From assembly GCF_000422285.1 (NCBI RefSeq), contig NZ_AULM01000016.1:1-64000 (forward strand): a stretch of 64,000 bases of DNA, written 5' to 3'. This DNA is from Desulfatiglans anilini DSM 4660. GTDB lineage: Bacteria; Desulfobacterota; DSM-4660; Desulfatiglandales; Desulfatiglandaceae. This document shows, in pieces, positions 10,253 through 18,856 of the stretch (within the stretch, counting starts at the first letter, position 1; the number at the start of each line of letters is the position of its first letter). Both the position numbers and the translations under genes were made by a program. Under the pieces are notes generated by a model. The model worked only from the letters and a program-made list of their open reading frames with translations. It had not been told where the DNA came from and searched no databases.

Positions 10253-11500
10253 CTAGAAGGTAAGATCGACCTTGAATGTGAAATGGCTGCTGCCGGATGG
10301 ATCTTCATCGCCGGCTTCCATCTGCCTGAAGGCGTCAGGTTCGTGTGAGCCCAGGATGGAGAAATTGATCGAGCTGGAATAGCGGTACCGCAGGCCGAAG
10401 GTGATGTCGAAGGTGTCCTCCTCCGTGGCCGACAGCCACCCGGGAGCTGTTTCCTGATGGTCGGCCTTGGCAGACATGGCCAATGCCCACCGTGAATCGG
10501 GCATCGTCACGAGGGTCTCCAAACCGAAAGACTGCCAAGACCCGTCATTATCCGCAAGAAATGCGTGGCCGCTTACGCGGGTGAACGAGGGTGTGATGGT
10601 CAGCCATTCGAACGGAGTGAAATCGGCGAAAAGCCGGAAACCTTGCCTGGGCTCAAAGGATGAAACGGCACTCGATCGTTCCGGATACCAGGAATCAGAT
10701 CCTCGTGCGCCCGGGGAAAAGGCTCTGTCCCAAGCCGTGATGTGCATGAAGGTGTCCAGACTGAGATTCGCGAAATCCAAAAGGGTCCTGCGATAGCCGA
10801 GTTCGAAGGAGGGGGGTGCATCTTCGAAAGGATCGAACATGGGCGCTGCCTCCGGACAAGGCGCCAGAGAAAGTGCAGCGGTTTCCGGCGTCAAGGTCGT
10901 TTCGACGTCCTTCAAGCGTTTGGAAGTGATCAGCCTGTTTTTCCAGTAGGCCTTGTTCAGACTCGAGATGGTGACCCCTTGCGATCTGCACGAATGGAGG
11001 AACTTTCCGTCTGACAGGTAGATGCCGACATGGTTGATTCTCTTTTTCTTCGGCCCGAAGAACAGCAGATCGCCCAGCTGAAGTTCCTCCCTGGTTGGCC
11101 GGACTTCTTTGAGGCCATCGAGCCTGCTTTGCTGGCTCGAGTTATGAGGCAGCTCAATTCCGAAAATGCTTGCATAGACTTTTTTGGTAAGCCCGGAACA
11201 GTCCATTCCTTTAAAGCTTTCACCACCCCAACGGTAGGGGATGCCTAGAAATTTCTTCATTTCCCGCTTGATCTTTTCAACAGGCTGTTCAGGGGGTGAG
11301 AAGTCGAAGGCGGAGTTGAACTGCTCGATGAAAGAAGGCTTGCTGACAGAGAATGGCCACTCCGTCGCTGCAGCTTCCCGCACGCCGGCCATGAAGAAGA
11401 CCGCTGCAATGAGCAGGAAAACCACTCTTAAAGAGGAGTGAATGCAGGATGACGTCGGATTCGAGGAATGCGATACCGAAGAAAGTCTCTCTGGCGGCAT
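10253..11500 (-). CDS. NlpC/P60 cysteine peptidase with C-terminal beta-barrel-like domain
   Basis: The 415-residue product has a membrane or signal segment near residues 25-43, followed by an NlpC/P60 endopeptidase domain (about 80-200). The catalytic Cys lies in GMDCSGL, the His in RINHVGIYL, and the third residue around FLHSCRSQG. These enzymes cleave peptidoglycan peptides in the periplasm. The last 170 residues are not part of NlpC/P60. They show alternating aromatic and polar strands (RLFADFTPFEWLTITPSF, FDITFGLRYRYSSSINFSI) and end in FTFKVDLTF, with the terminal Phe typical of outer-membrane barrels. The start at 11500 has GGAAG ten bases upstream, but the 24 residues before the hydrophobic stretch make an internal start possible. 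The gene stands alone. Confidence 0.82.
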   Translation of the reverse strand: MPPERLSSVSHSSNPTSSCIHSSLRVVFLLIAAVFFMAGVREAAATEWPFSVSKPSFIEQFNSAFDFSPPEQPVEKIKREMKKFLGIPYRWGGESFKGMDCSGLTKKVYASIFGIELPHNSSQQSRLDGLKEVRPTREELQLGDLLFFGPKKKRINHVGIYLSDGKFLHSCRSQGVTISSLNKAYWKNRLITSKRLKDVETTLTPETAALSLAPCPEAAPMFDPFEDAPPSFELGYRRTLLDFANLSLDTFMHITAWDRAFSPGARGSDSWYPERSSAVSSFEPRQGFRLFADFTPFEWLTITPSFTRVSGHAFLADNDGSWQSFGLETLVTMPDSRWALAMSAKADHQETAPGWLSATEEDTFDITFGLRYRYSSSINFSILGSHEPDAFRQMEAGDEDPSGSSHFTFKVDLTF

Positions 11501-11967
11501 AAGCTGTATTCTTCCAGGCTTTCTCAGAAATGTCTCCTCAATGCACAGAAATAGCGGAATTTCCTTTTCTAGTCAGCAAGATCGCTCAATGCGGCTCAAT
11601 CAGGGAGAACCGCTCAAATCGCCGGGTGCCTGTTCAGTAGCAGGCGGGCCCAGGCAGCTTCCAAGAAAACATTACCTCTGGATAGTCGAAAGACGGCGAA
11701 CCTGTCAAGTCTTTTTGCGCCCCTGCGGCACCCTGTGCGTGAGAGCATAACCGCGGCCCCGGACCCGCAGATGGTTCTCGAAAACGTGAGCCCAGGGGGA
11801 AATGGGCCTAGGGCCGCCAGAGGGAAACGGTGGGACTGAGGCCAGGAAGGCGGCGATGAAGCTGTTTTTGTGGGAAAGCTTGACACGCTTGGGAATTCTG
11901 TATTTATTGACTTGAAAATTATCTTTTTCGCGCTTGTAAATGCAGGACCGCTTGCGAGGATGCTGCC
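11501..11967. other. Intergenic region upstream of TauE/SafE gene
   Basis: About 470 bases lie between divergent genes. The right-hand third is AT-rich and holds a promoter-like pair (listed separately). The left part shows no gene or repeat that I can support. Confidence 0.4.
11880..11906 (+). promoter_or_regulatory. Candidate sigma70 promoter for the TauE/SafE gene
   Basis: TTGACA at 11880-11885 is followed after 15 bases by TATTTA at 11901-11906, in an AT-rich stretch about 60 bases before the GTG start at 11968. The spacing is shorter than ideal, and a second TTGACT at 11908 offers an alternative. Confidence 0.4.
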
Positions 11968-12927
11968 GTGATTTTTCCCGTTGCCGGAATCGAAGTCGCC
12001 CCCTGGATTCCACCCGTGGTGGCGTTTGTCGTGTCGTTTTTCACGTCGATGGGGGGCGTTTCGGGCGCCTTCCTCCTCTTACCGTTCCAAATGTCTTTCC
12101 TTGGCTATACGAACCCGTCGGTCAGCGCTACCAATCAATTGTTCAACATCGTGGCGATTCCGAGCGGGGTCTATCGCTACTGCCGGGAAGGCCGGATGGC
12201 TTGGCCGCTCACGTGGGTGATCGTCATCGGGACCCTGCCGGGGGTTTTGCTCGGGGCTCTGATCCGGGTGAACTATCTTCCAGATCCCCGGCATTTCAAG
12301 CTTTTCGTTGCGGGGGTTCTCTTGTACATCGGGGGCAAGATGGTCCGCGATTTGCTCAAGAGGAGGTCGGAGAAAGGCAACGTTCCTGATAGTGAAAAGG
12401 CTTTTCGGGAAAGGGTGCGCCGCTCTCGTTTGATGCCGCGTGTGCAGGAGACCGGTGAAACCTGTGATTCCCCTCTGCTCGCCACGACGCGCTTCGACCT
12501 GAAATACGTCGGCTATTCCTTCAACGGGGAAATTTTCGAGATCCCCTTCTGGGGCATCTTCTTCTTGAGCCTTCTTGTAGGGATAGTCGGTGGGGTTTAC
12601 GGGATCGGTGGCGGTGCGATTATCGCTCCTTTTCTCGTGAGTTTTTTCAGGCTGCCGGTGTATTCCGTAGCGGGTGCGGCTTTGATGGGTACCTTTGTCA
12701 CGTCGGTGGCGGGCGTCGCGTTTTATCAGGCCATCGCTCCATTTTACCCGGAGAAGTCCATTGCGCCCGACTGGCTTCTGGGGCTTCTTTTCGGATTGGG
12801 GGGTATGGCAGGGATGTATCTAGGTGCCCGTTGCCAGAAGTTTGTCCCCGCCAGGCACATCAAGTGGATGCTCGCCGGGGTGATGGCGTTCACTGCGGTG
12901 AAATACATTGCCGCTTCATTGGGATAG
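11968..12927 (+). CDS. TauE/SafE-family permease (sulfite/sulfonate exporter type)
   Basis: This 319-residue inner-membrane protein has two repeats of about four helices each. The first holds FTSMGGVSGAFLLLPFQMSFLGYTNPSVSATNQLFN, given here only as a region near residues 26-61. The second holds the matching GGVYGIGGGAIIAPFLVSFFRLPVY region near 210-235. These paired Gly-rich blocks define the TauE/SafE (DUF81) family, whose known members move sulfite, sulfoacetate or related anions. A charged cytoplasmic loop of about 60 residues (RRSEKGNVPDSEKAF and following) between the halves is longer than usual. It starts at a GTG; I see no better ATG. Sulfur oxyanion export is a family-level inference. 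Confidence 0.88.
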   Translation: MIFPVAGIEVAPWIPPVVAFVVSFFTSMGGVSGAFLLLPFQMSFLGYTNPSVSATNQLFNIVAIPSGVYRYCREGRMAWPLTWVIVIGTLPGVLLGALIRVNYLPDPRHFKLFVAGVLLYIGGKMVRDLLKRRSEKGNVPDSEKAFRERVRRSRLMPRVQETGETCDSPLLATTRFDLKYVGYSFNGEIFEIPFWGIFFLSLLVGIVGGVYGIGGGAIIAPFLVSFFRLPVYSVAGAALMGTFVTSVAGVAFYQAIAPFYPEKSIAPDWLLGLLFGLGGMAGMYLGARCQKFVPARHIKWMLAGVMAFTAVKYIAASLG

Positions 12928-12968
12928 TGATCAAAAGGCACGACTCGAATAAAACAGATGCACTGAAA

Positions 12969-13502
12969 TCAGAGGGCGGCGATAACAGCCAACACCAGTG
13001 CCACGCAAAAACCCAAGGTCAAGAGAGTTGCAGTTCCAAGTGCCGCTCCACCCGCGGCTGCCGTTGATTTGGCATAATCGGTCAGAACGAGGTTTACGAC
13101 AGTCACTTCACCCTCCGATACTGAAAATTTGTGAACCTGTGATTTCGATTTATCCATTTTTTGCGTTTCATCTATCCATCCAGATACTTTGAGATAATAT
13201 TCTCCGGGCGGAAGATTGTCGACGCGCCATTCAGCCCCTGCAGCCTGCCGAATAAGCCTGGAATGGGCGTTCTTGGGATTTCCGTCATAAATGGCCATCT
13301 CCATTCGGTGATCCGTGAGTTTGCTGTCATTCATCGCACGCTTGGTATCATATGTGGAAACGATCAGTGATCCTGTTGGAGATGGAGATTGAGATGCAAA
13401 ATGATTCTCCGATATGGTAGAGCAGGCCGAAATAGTTGAAATTAAAAAATACACAATAGCGATAGCAGGACAGCAACGTTTCACAAAAGCTCTCCTTTTC
13501 AT
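12969..13502 (-). CDS. Putative lipoprotein with Ig/transthyretin-like domain and C-terminal membrane helix
   Basis: The 177-residue product starts with a lipoprotein signal; the lipobox ends ISAC, with Cys27. Residues about 40-150 look like a prealbumin or carboxypeptidase-regulatory-like beta sandwich (WRVDNLPPGEYYLKVSGW, then KFSVSEGEVTVVNLVL). A Gly/Ala-rich hydrophobic stretch (about 155-177) forms a C-terminal membrane helix. I chose the ATG at 13502 because it begins the signal peptide; the open frame extends 75 codons further upstream without features. Base composition is more AT-rich than the neighbours, which may mean acquisition. I do not recognise a named family. Confidence 0.65.
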   Translation of the reverse strand: MKRRAFVKRCCPAIAIVYFLISTISACSTISENHFASQSPSPTGSLIVSTYDTKRAMNDSKLTDHRMEMAIYDGNPKNAHSRLIRQAAGAEWRVDNLPPGEYYLKVSGWIDETQKMDKSKSQVHKFSVSEGEVTVVNLVLTDYAKSTAAAGGAALGTATLLTLGFCVALVLAVIAAL

Positions 13503-14140
13503 GAATTTAAAACCATATCTCACGGATGAATTACAATTCAATGATGCAGCGGGTATAAATTTGGCAAGACTGTCAGCCCATGAAAAAACTGCTGTAGTAA
13601 TACCAAGAGATGACGTGTAGCCAAGAAGCAACGGTCTTTCAATCGAATTTTCGACCGTGGCAGTCGGAGGGCCGTGGAAAAGGGAAGCCGGTCCGTTTTG
13701 GGGGTGCCTTTCAATGTCTGGTGCCATTCATGTAAAGGCCGAAGCGAACCTTGCGCTTCCCACCCTTGGACGATCCGATGGGCGGCCTTGCTTCGTTGCC
13801 AATCGTAAAAGGGCCGGGGTCGATATCCTGAAGGGTTGCCAGGCTGTAGAAAAAGGTCCAACTGCTGCGTTCTACCTGTCCCAGGTGGCGTAAACGTATA
13901 CTTGTGCGCGTTTCACCCGCTGGGATTTAGCCTGTTCTGCATAACGACATTTTTCTTTGGCCTGCAGACAATGGCCTTTTCAACATGCCGATAAGCTTGT
14001 CCGTTCAAGAGACCGGCCCGGTATATGAGCAGGGTTGGGAGGACGAAACGCCGGGCCCCTTCCACGTGGCCTTTTTCAAAAGCGGCTTTGTCCCGGAAAT
14101 CGACGAATCGGCACCTTACGATGGATTTTTCTGTTGTGGT
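13503..14140. other. Intergenic region, no supported gene
   Basis: About 640 bases between two genes on the minus strand. Several open frames exist on both strands, but none shows a ribosome site, signal peptide or recognisable motif. I see no tRNA, and no tandem repeat or strong hairpin. Confidence 0.4.
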
Positions 14141-14614
14141 TCACGCTTTTTCCTTATCGGTATGCTCCTTTTTCGAGATCAGCCAGTAGGTGATTCCAAG
14201 GGAAAGAACGACAATGCCTGTAGCCATGACATGCTGATAGCTCAGTTCGGCAAAATCGAACACGATGACCTTTCTGGAGATGGCCATCAGCGCTGTCGCG
14301 ACGACGAGCTTCACATGGATGATATCTTCCCTCAGGTAGAGGGTAATGTTGAGAAAGATTTCAATGGCGATGAGGACCGCGAGAAATGCCCCGAAAGTTC
14401 CAAGGATATCATTGATTTTTAGGATCCCATAGGGAGGCTCGACAATGTGCCCATAGATCACCCATATGACATCCCCAATGCCCCACAGAATCACGAGCAC
14501 CATCAGTACAGCCAGGATCCTGACAGCCCCCCGGATAATCTTGTTGAGGAGGTTCATCAACCTGTCATCCGTGGGCACTACGGATAACCCTTCGTATTTT
14601 TTACCTTTTACCAA
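14141..14614 (-). CDS. PsiE-family membrane protein (phosphate-starvation-inducible E-like)
   Basis: This 157-residue protein has four predicted membrane helices (about 26-52, 72-92, 100-118, 125-148) and the PsiE-family core in which helix two and three carry IEIFLNITLYLREDIIH and LVVATALMAISRKVIVFDF. Function is unknown across the family, although E. coli psiE is phosphate- and cAMP-regulated. The start is a TTG at 14614, supported by AGAGGAGGG about eight bases upstream; no ATG precedes the first helix. The AhpD-like gene lies 75 bases upstream on the same strand and may share its transcript. Confidence 0.8.
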   Translation of the reverse strand: MVKGKKYEGLSVVPTDDRLMNLLNKIIRGAVRILAVLMVLVILWGIGDVIWVIYGHIVEPPYGILKINDILGTFGAFLAVLIAIEIFLNITLYLREDIIHVKLVVATALMAISRKVIVFDFAELSYQHVMATGIVVLSLGITYWLISKKEHTDKEKA

Positions 14615-14689
14615 AGGCTTGCCCTCCTCTTACAGCGAATTGCCGGTGGTGTCAGGCGCCCTTTCGGTTATCTTGCACATGGAGGAGGC

Positions 14690-15013
14690 TTACTTCTTTC
14701 GACGTTCCAGCTCGTCCAGCAGATACAGGGCGCAGTAGGCGGCCGTCGGCCCCCCGCCCATAAGAATCGCCACCCCGGCGGCTTCGAGGATTTCTTCCCG
14801 GGTGGCTCCCAATTCCAGCGCGCCCTTCACATGCAATCGAAGGCAGGGCTCGCACCGGGTGGCGGCGGATACAGCGATCATCATCAGCTTTTTCGTTTTG
14901 GCACTCAGCACCCCGTCTTCGACAGCGGCTTTATGAAGCAGGCCGAAAGGTCCCATAAGAGACGGGCATTCGCGTTGAAGTTCCTGCATGGCGGCTTCGA
15001 GTTTTTCGGGCAT
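14690..15013 (-). CDS. AhpD-like carboxymuconolactone decarboxylase-family protein
   Basis: This 107-residue protein belongs to the CMD/AhpD fold. The redox motif CEPC (Cys54, Cys57) with His61 four residues later matches the AhpD-type CxxC...H active site, so a thiol peroxidase or disulfide reductase role is more likely than lactone decarboxylation. The gly-rich stretch VAILMGGGPTAAYC near the C-terminus is the second conserved helix. I chose the ATG at 15013 because AAGGAGC lies six bases upstream; a longer in-frame extension lacks a ribosome site. It is followed by the PsiE-like gene. Confidence 0.85.
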   Translation of the reverse strand: MPEKLEAAMQELQRECPSLMGPFGLLHKAAVEDGVLSAKTKKLMMIAVSAATRCEPCLRLHVKGALELGATREEILEAAGVAILMGGGPTAAYCALYLLDELERRKK

Positions 15014-15413
15014 GACGTGCTCCTTTTCAAAAGGTTCAGTCTCTTGCCGGTCAATGAACCGGCGGGGAGAATCTGCCTCCAATATAGATTGCGGGCGCTA
15101 TTCCGTCAATCCGAGGCCTCCCTTTTTGATGCTGAATGGCTTCCGCCAGGGAGTCATCGCCCGATTCTCTGATGAAACGAGGCTCTCTTGGCCTGGATTG
15201 GTGCCATGGCTGAACAAAAGGCGGTTACCAGGCCGCAGAAGACGATCGGCCGTTCTGCTCCAAGAGACTTCTTGGCTGCGGGGTTGTGGGATTTTCAAGG
15301 TTCGAGCGTTTGGGCGTCATGGATCGGCTTGGCTCTGGCGGTCAAGAGGTTTTTTCGCCCCTCGGCCCTGGTCGCAGCAAATGGTTGTATCCTGGCTGAG
15401 GGCGGAATTCCGC
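15014..15413. other. Intergenic region before candidate small RNA
   Basis: About 400 bases upstream of a strong plus-strand promoter-like sequence. I see no gene with a supported start; open frames on both strands look random. Confidence 0.35.
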
Positions 15414-15442
15414 TTGACAGAAGACAGGCGTTTTGCTACACA
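15414..15442 (+). promoter_or_regulatory. Sigma70-like promoter of candidate small RNA or leader
   Basis: A perfect TTGACA (15414-15419) is followed after 17 bases by TACACA (15437-15442). This is one of the best promoter matches in the window. The nearest start codon downstream on the plus strand is 410 bases away, beyond a terminator. Confidence 0.55.
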
Positions 15443-15448
15443 GCACAG

Positions 15449-15583
15449 GCTTAGAACGGCAATACGAAATTGCTGCCCCCATCTGGGCGACCGGAATCTA
15501 AAATCTAAGAGTGAAAACCATTAGAAGCCACGAAGGCTGTTTTGGATCGGAATCCAAGGCGCTTTCGTGGCTTTTCTTTTTTT
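15449..15583 (+). ncRNA. Candidate small RNA (promoter plus intrinsic terminator, about 135 nt)
   Basis: A transcript from the promoter at 15414-15442 would start near 15449 and stop at an intrinsic terminator. The terminator arms are AAGCCACGAA (15525-15534) and TTCGTGGCTT (15564-15573), with a nested TTGGAT/ATCCAA hairpin between them and a T-run at 15571-15583. There is no open frame with a ribosome site inside. It could be a free small RNA or the attenuated leader of the TonB-receptor operon that begins at 15855. No known RNA family was recognised. Confidence 0.45.
15525..15583 (+). terminator. Intrinsic terminator
   Basis: A ten-base-pair stem (AAGCCACGAA with TTCGTGGCTT) encloses a second short hairpin and is followed by TTTTCTTTTTTT. 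No annotated plus-strand gene ends nearby (the closest ends at 12927), which implies an unannotated transcript upstream. Confidence 0.8.
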
Positions 15584-15854
15584 GCAGACGAATGGGGATC
15601 TGAAAGGGGTGATGCATCGACCGGAACACGATAGATAATCCAACAATGCAGGAAGGCAGCCCCTGTCCGCCAAGAACCGGGTGGCTGCCTTCCATCGGGT
15701 GAAGCCCCGCACTGTGCGAGAGCCTCGGCCATAGTTCTAAACAGAAATCGTTCGGCCGTCAAGAGCGTCTTTCCGCCTGGAAGGGCCTGTCTGTCCTGCG
15801 GGGCTTCTCCCTGATCTCAGTCCATATCGCTCATTTTACAGGGAGGATGATGCT
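15584..15854 (+). promoter_or_regulatory. Structured 5' leader of the TonB-receptor operon
   Basis: The 270 bases before the receptor gene hold a perfect 11-bp stem, GGAAGGCAGCC pairing with GGCTGCCTTCC around a 21-base loop (15652-15694), and soon after a CGCACTGTGCG dyad near 15709. A cobalamin riboswitch would fit the operon, but the B12-box consensus is not present, so I leave the class open. It may be an operator region, an attenuator or an unrecognised riboswitch. Confidence 0.35.
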
Positions 15855-17927
15855 ATGAGGGCAGGAAGAGGAAGATGGGCCCGTTTGGCGGCCCTCGGGT
15901 TGCTCCTGTGCTGGCCGCATGTTTCGGAAGCGGCTGACGTGAAAGAGGAGGAAACAGAGACCCACCACATCGGCGAGATTACGGTCATGGCGCCGCAGCC
16001 GGGCGTGGAGATCACCACGGAAAAGACGATCATCCGCATGGATGAATTCAAAAAACCCGGTGAGGTGCGGAGTCTGACCGATGTCCTGAACGAGATCGGC
16101 GGCATCGATGTGCAGCGCATCAACCCGCTCCTGGCGAGCCCGGGGGACGAGGTGTCCATCCGGGGGCTGAACGAAGGCCGGATGGTCATAGAGATCGATG
16201 GGCGCCGGATCAACCAGACCGGCCACAACGGCCGTTACATCGTCGATTGGTCCACGATCAACATGGACGATGTCGAACGGATCGAGGTCATTCGCGGCGG
16301 CCACTCCGTGCTGCATCCCTTCGCTATCGGCGGGGTGATCAACGTCATCACGAAAAAAGGGAAAAAGACCACCAACCTCAAGCCTGATGCGACTGTCGGG
16401 GCGGGGATCGGCCGCTACGATACCTCGAACCTGTCGGCGTCGGTCAACGGGGGGGCGGCCGATTGGATCGGCTACAATGTTTCGGCCAGCCGCCAGCAGA
16501 CCGACGGATATCTGAGAAACAATTTCCAGGACAACCACAGCTACAACGGGCATCTCAGCTTTTACCTGCCGAAGGATGCGACGATCGAACTGGGTGCGAA
16601 GTACACGGATGTGAACTACGGGTTTCCGGTGATCAACGATCCATCCCGGCCGGATTACGATCCGGATTACCCCATTTTCATCCCGGCGGATGCAGACAAT
16701 CTGAGGCATCTCCCCTCCTCGGTCCAATACCCGGGAGACGAAGTCCCCCAATGGACCAAGCACACCACCTACCTGGATGCCATCTTCCGTATGCCGGTGG
16801 GTCCGGGGGAATTCAAGTTCCATGCCTTCAGCCAGGAAGGCCGGCGCTGGGTGAGCAGCTATTCGGGGACGAGCTTCACGAACGATGTCCAGGTGAACGA
16901 TCGCACCGAGGGGTATATCCTCCAGTACGGGGATGTAAAACTGGGCGATCATCACCTGGTGACCGCAGGGTTGGAATACCAGGAACTGGGAAGCCCCCCG
17001 GCCAACCCGATCATCTACAAGGTCCAGTCGGCCTATGCGCAGGATGTGATCGGCTTGGGTGAAAAGTGGCGCCTGACCCCCGGGGTTCGCTACTACAAGG
17101 TGGACATGGACACCTATTATTCCTGGATGGAACAGGGCGTCGATAAGCCCGTCATGCCGACAGGCGGCAAGCAGCAGACGGAGAGCGGTTTCTATCCTAG
17201 CTTGAAGGCGGATTTCCAGGCTGCGCCGGATACGGCCCTTTATGCCGCTGTCAGCCGGTCATACCGCCTCCCGTGCCCGTGAGACTACTACTGGTGGGCG
17301 CGGTGCGCCTCACAGGACAACCCGGAGTTGAAACCGGAGTCGGCGTGGGAGTATGAACTGGGTCTCATTCAGGATTTCAAGGCGACGACGCTCAGAGCGG
17401 CCGTCTGGTATTACGACATTCAGGACTTCATCAACGACAACGGCATCACGGCTCCGGGAACGGGGCTTGGGAGCGGCTGCCTTTACAACATCGATCACTT
17501 CAAGCTCTATGGTGGCGAACTGGAGGCAGCCGTTCGACTCGGTCCCAGACTGAGGGCGACTATGGCCTATGTCTACCAGGAATATGACGTGGAGGAAAAC
17601 CCGGTCTTCGAGAAGGAATGGACCTATTATTTGCCGGGGCTGCTGCCGAAGCACAAAGTCAAGCTCCTTGCGCGGTACAATGTGTGGGAAGACGGCTGGT
17701 TCCAGCTGAGTTCGCGCTATGTCTACAAACGCGAGGCCCAGAAAGGCACGGTCCTGGATGACTACATCACCCTGGACCTGGGATTCGAGCAGACCTTCCG
17801 CTTCCAGGGCATAAAGTACACCGCCAGCGTTTTCATGGGCAACGTGACCGGCACGGACTATCAGGAGCAGTCGGGCTATTTCATGCCCAAGTATGTCTGG
17901 GGCCTTCAGATCGGGGCGCGGTTCTGA
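15855..17927 (+). CDS. TonB-dependent outer-membrane receptor with in-frame UGA (candidate selenoprotein)
   Basis: Read through one UGA (17280-17282), this frame gives a full-length receptor of 690 residues. A signal peptide (about 1-27) is followed by a TonB-box-like GEITVMAP, a plug domain (VLNEIGGIDVQR, VSIRGLNEGRMVIEIDGRRI, IEVIRGGHSVLHPFAIGGVINVI) and a 22-strand-type barrel ending in LQIGARF with a terminal Phe. The UGA is codon 476 within RLPCP-U-DYYWW, at the loop where related receptors keep a conserved PxxDxYWW stretch. The 215 codons after the UGA stay in frame and in family. A SECIS-like hairpin begins 11 bases after the UGA. GGGAGG lies eight bases before the ATG. The alternative is a recent nonsense mutation. 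It heads an uptake operon, and its stop overlaps the next start by one base. Confidence 0.82.
17294..17313 (+). promoter_or_regulatory. Bacterial SECIS-like hairpin after the receptor UGA
   Basis: GTG GGCGC pairs with GCGCC T CAC, leaving a bulged U and a GGU loop (17302-17304). The stem starts 11 bases and the loop 19 bases after the UGA, which matches the geometry of E. coli fdhF, whose SelB-binding hairpin also has a bulged U and a GGU in the loop. Here the bulge is on the 3' side rather than the 5' side. Confidence 0.5.
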
Positions 17928-18856
17928 TGCCCGCGTCCCTTGATAGCCCAGGCGTAACCGGGGAGTGGAGGGATGCCTCGACGGACGCCTTGCCCGGGGA
18001 ACGGGGGTCCGGACGGCTCTTTGTGATCAGCACGGGGCCGGCTGGCCCCCGGACCTCCACCCTGCAGGCGCTGGAAGCGCTCGAGCGGGTGCAGGTGCTG
18101 GCGGCCCCGGAGCAGCAGGTTCAGCTCTTCGGCGATTACATCGCCGGGAAGCCCGTGCTTTTCGACCCCTGGAAGGGGCTGTTCGACTTCAAGGGGAAGC
18201 GGGTCTGGGATCTGGGCGAGGCAGAGCGGGAGCGTTTCCAGGAGGAGCGTTTCCGACTGCGGGATGAGCGGGTCGGACTGATCCGCGAGGTCCTTGCCGC
18301 AGGGCAGGATTTCGGCCTCCTGGAAACCGGGAACCCCTGCCTCTTCGGTCCGGGCCACTGGTACAAGGAGCCGTTCGACCCCGATGAGGTGGTCATCATC
18401 CCGGGTATGGGCTGCGACGCAGCGGCGATGGCCGCCCTCGGGCAAAGCACGATCCCCGCGCACGACATCCGTTACCTGGTGCAGACCTCACCCTACAGCC
18501 TGACGGTCGATGGCCGGCTGGATCGCGCCGCGTTGGAGGATATCGCGCGCCATGCCTGCACGCTGGTCCTCTACATGGCCCTGCGCGACACCGGACACGT
18601 GTTTGAGGCTCTGCGGGAGGTTCTGCCGGGAGACACGCCCTGCGCCGTGGTCTACTGGGCGGGCTACCCCGGGCGCCAGCGCGTGCTGCGCGGCCGTCTC
18701 GACTGCATGTCCGCCGACCTCTCCGAAGAGGAAGAGGACTTCATGGGCCTTCTGTTTGTCGGCCGGTTCCTGGAGGGCAAACCTTACGAAGCGAGCCTCA
18801 ATCGACTCGGCCGCACCCGCGGGAGGGTTGCGGGGGCAGGGCCGGCCGATGAATAG
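17927..18856 (+). CDS. Tetrapyrrole methylase-family SAM-dependent methyltransferase
   Basis: This 309-residue protein has the precorrin/tetrapyrrole methylase fold. Its N-terminal FVISTGPAGPRTSTLQALEAL corresponds to the GxGPGxxxxLT motif, GNPCLFG to the GDPxxYG motif, and VIIPGMGCDAAAMAALG to the VxPGxSSxxAAxA motif. Members methylate corrin, siroheme or related rings in the cytoplasm. Its location inside a TonB/ABC uptake operon, rather than in a cobalamin synthesis cluster, suggests it acts on the imported ligand or on a partner of it. It starts at an ATG that overlaps the receptor stop (TGATG), and ends overlapping the permease start, so the operon is tightly coupled. It is longer than most precorrin methylases (about 230-260 residues); which carbon or nitrogen it methylates is unknown. 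Confidence 0.85.
   Translation: MPASLDSPGVTGEWRDASTDALPGERGSGRLFVISTGPAGPRTSTLQALEALERVQVLAAPEQQVQLFGDYIAGKPVLFDPWKGLFDFKGKRVWDLGEAERERFQEERFRLRDERVGLIREVLAAGQDFGLLETGNPCLFGPGHWYKEPFDPDEVVIIPGMGCDAAAMAALGQSTIPAHDIRYLVQTSPYSLTVDGRLDRAALEDIARHACTLVLYMALRDTGHVFEALREVLPGDTPCAVVYWAGYPGRQRVLRGRLDCMSADLSEEEEDFMGLLFVGRFLEGKPYEASLNRLGRTRGRVAGAGPADE

Noticed and set aside
15584-15854. Cobalamin riboswitch before the TonB receptor
   Set aside because: Fragments such as CCCGCACTGT are suggestive, but the AGxCxGGxxACCxGCC box and the GGTGxAAxTCC core are not present in the right order.
17280-17282. Calling the TonB receptor a plain pseudogene
   Set aside because: Downstream frame is fully preserved, the hairpin has SECIS geometry, and two better selenoprotein candidates are in the same window. 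It cannot be excluded, so it is reported as a candidate.
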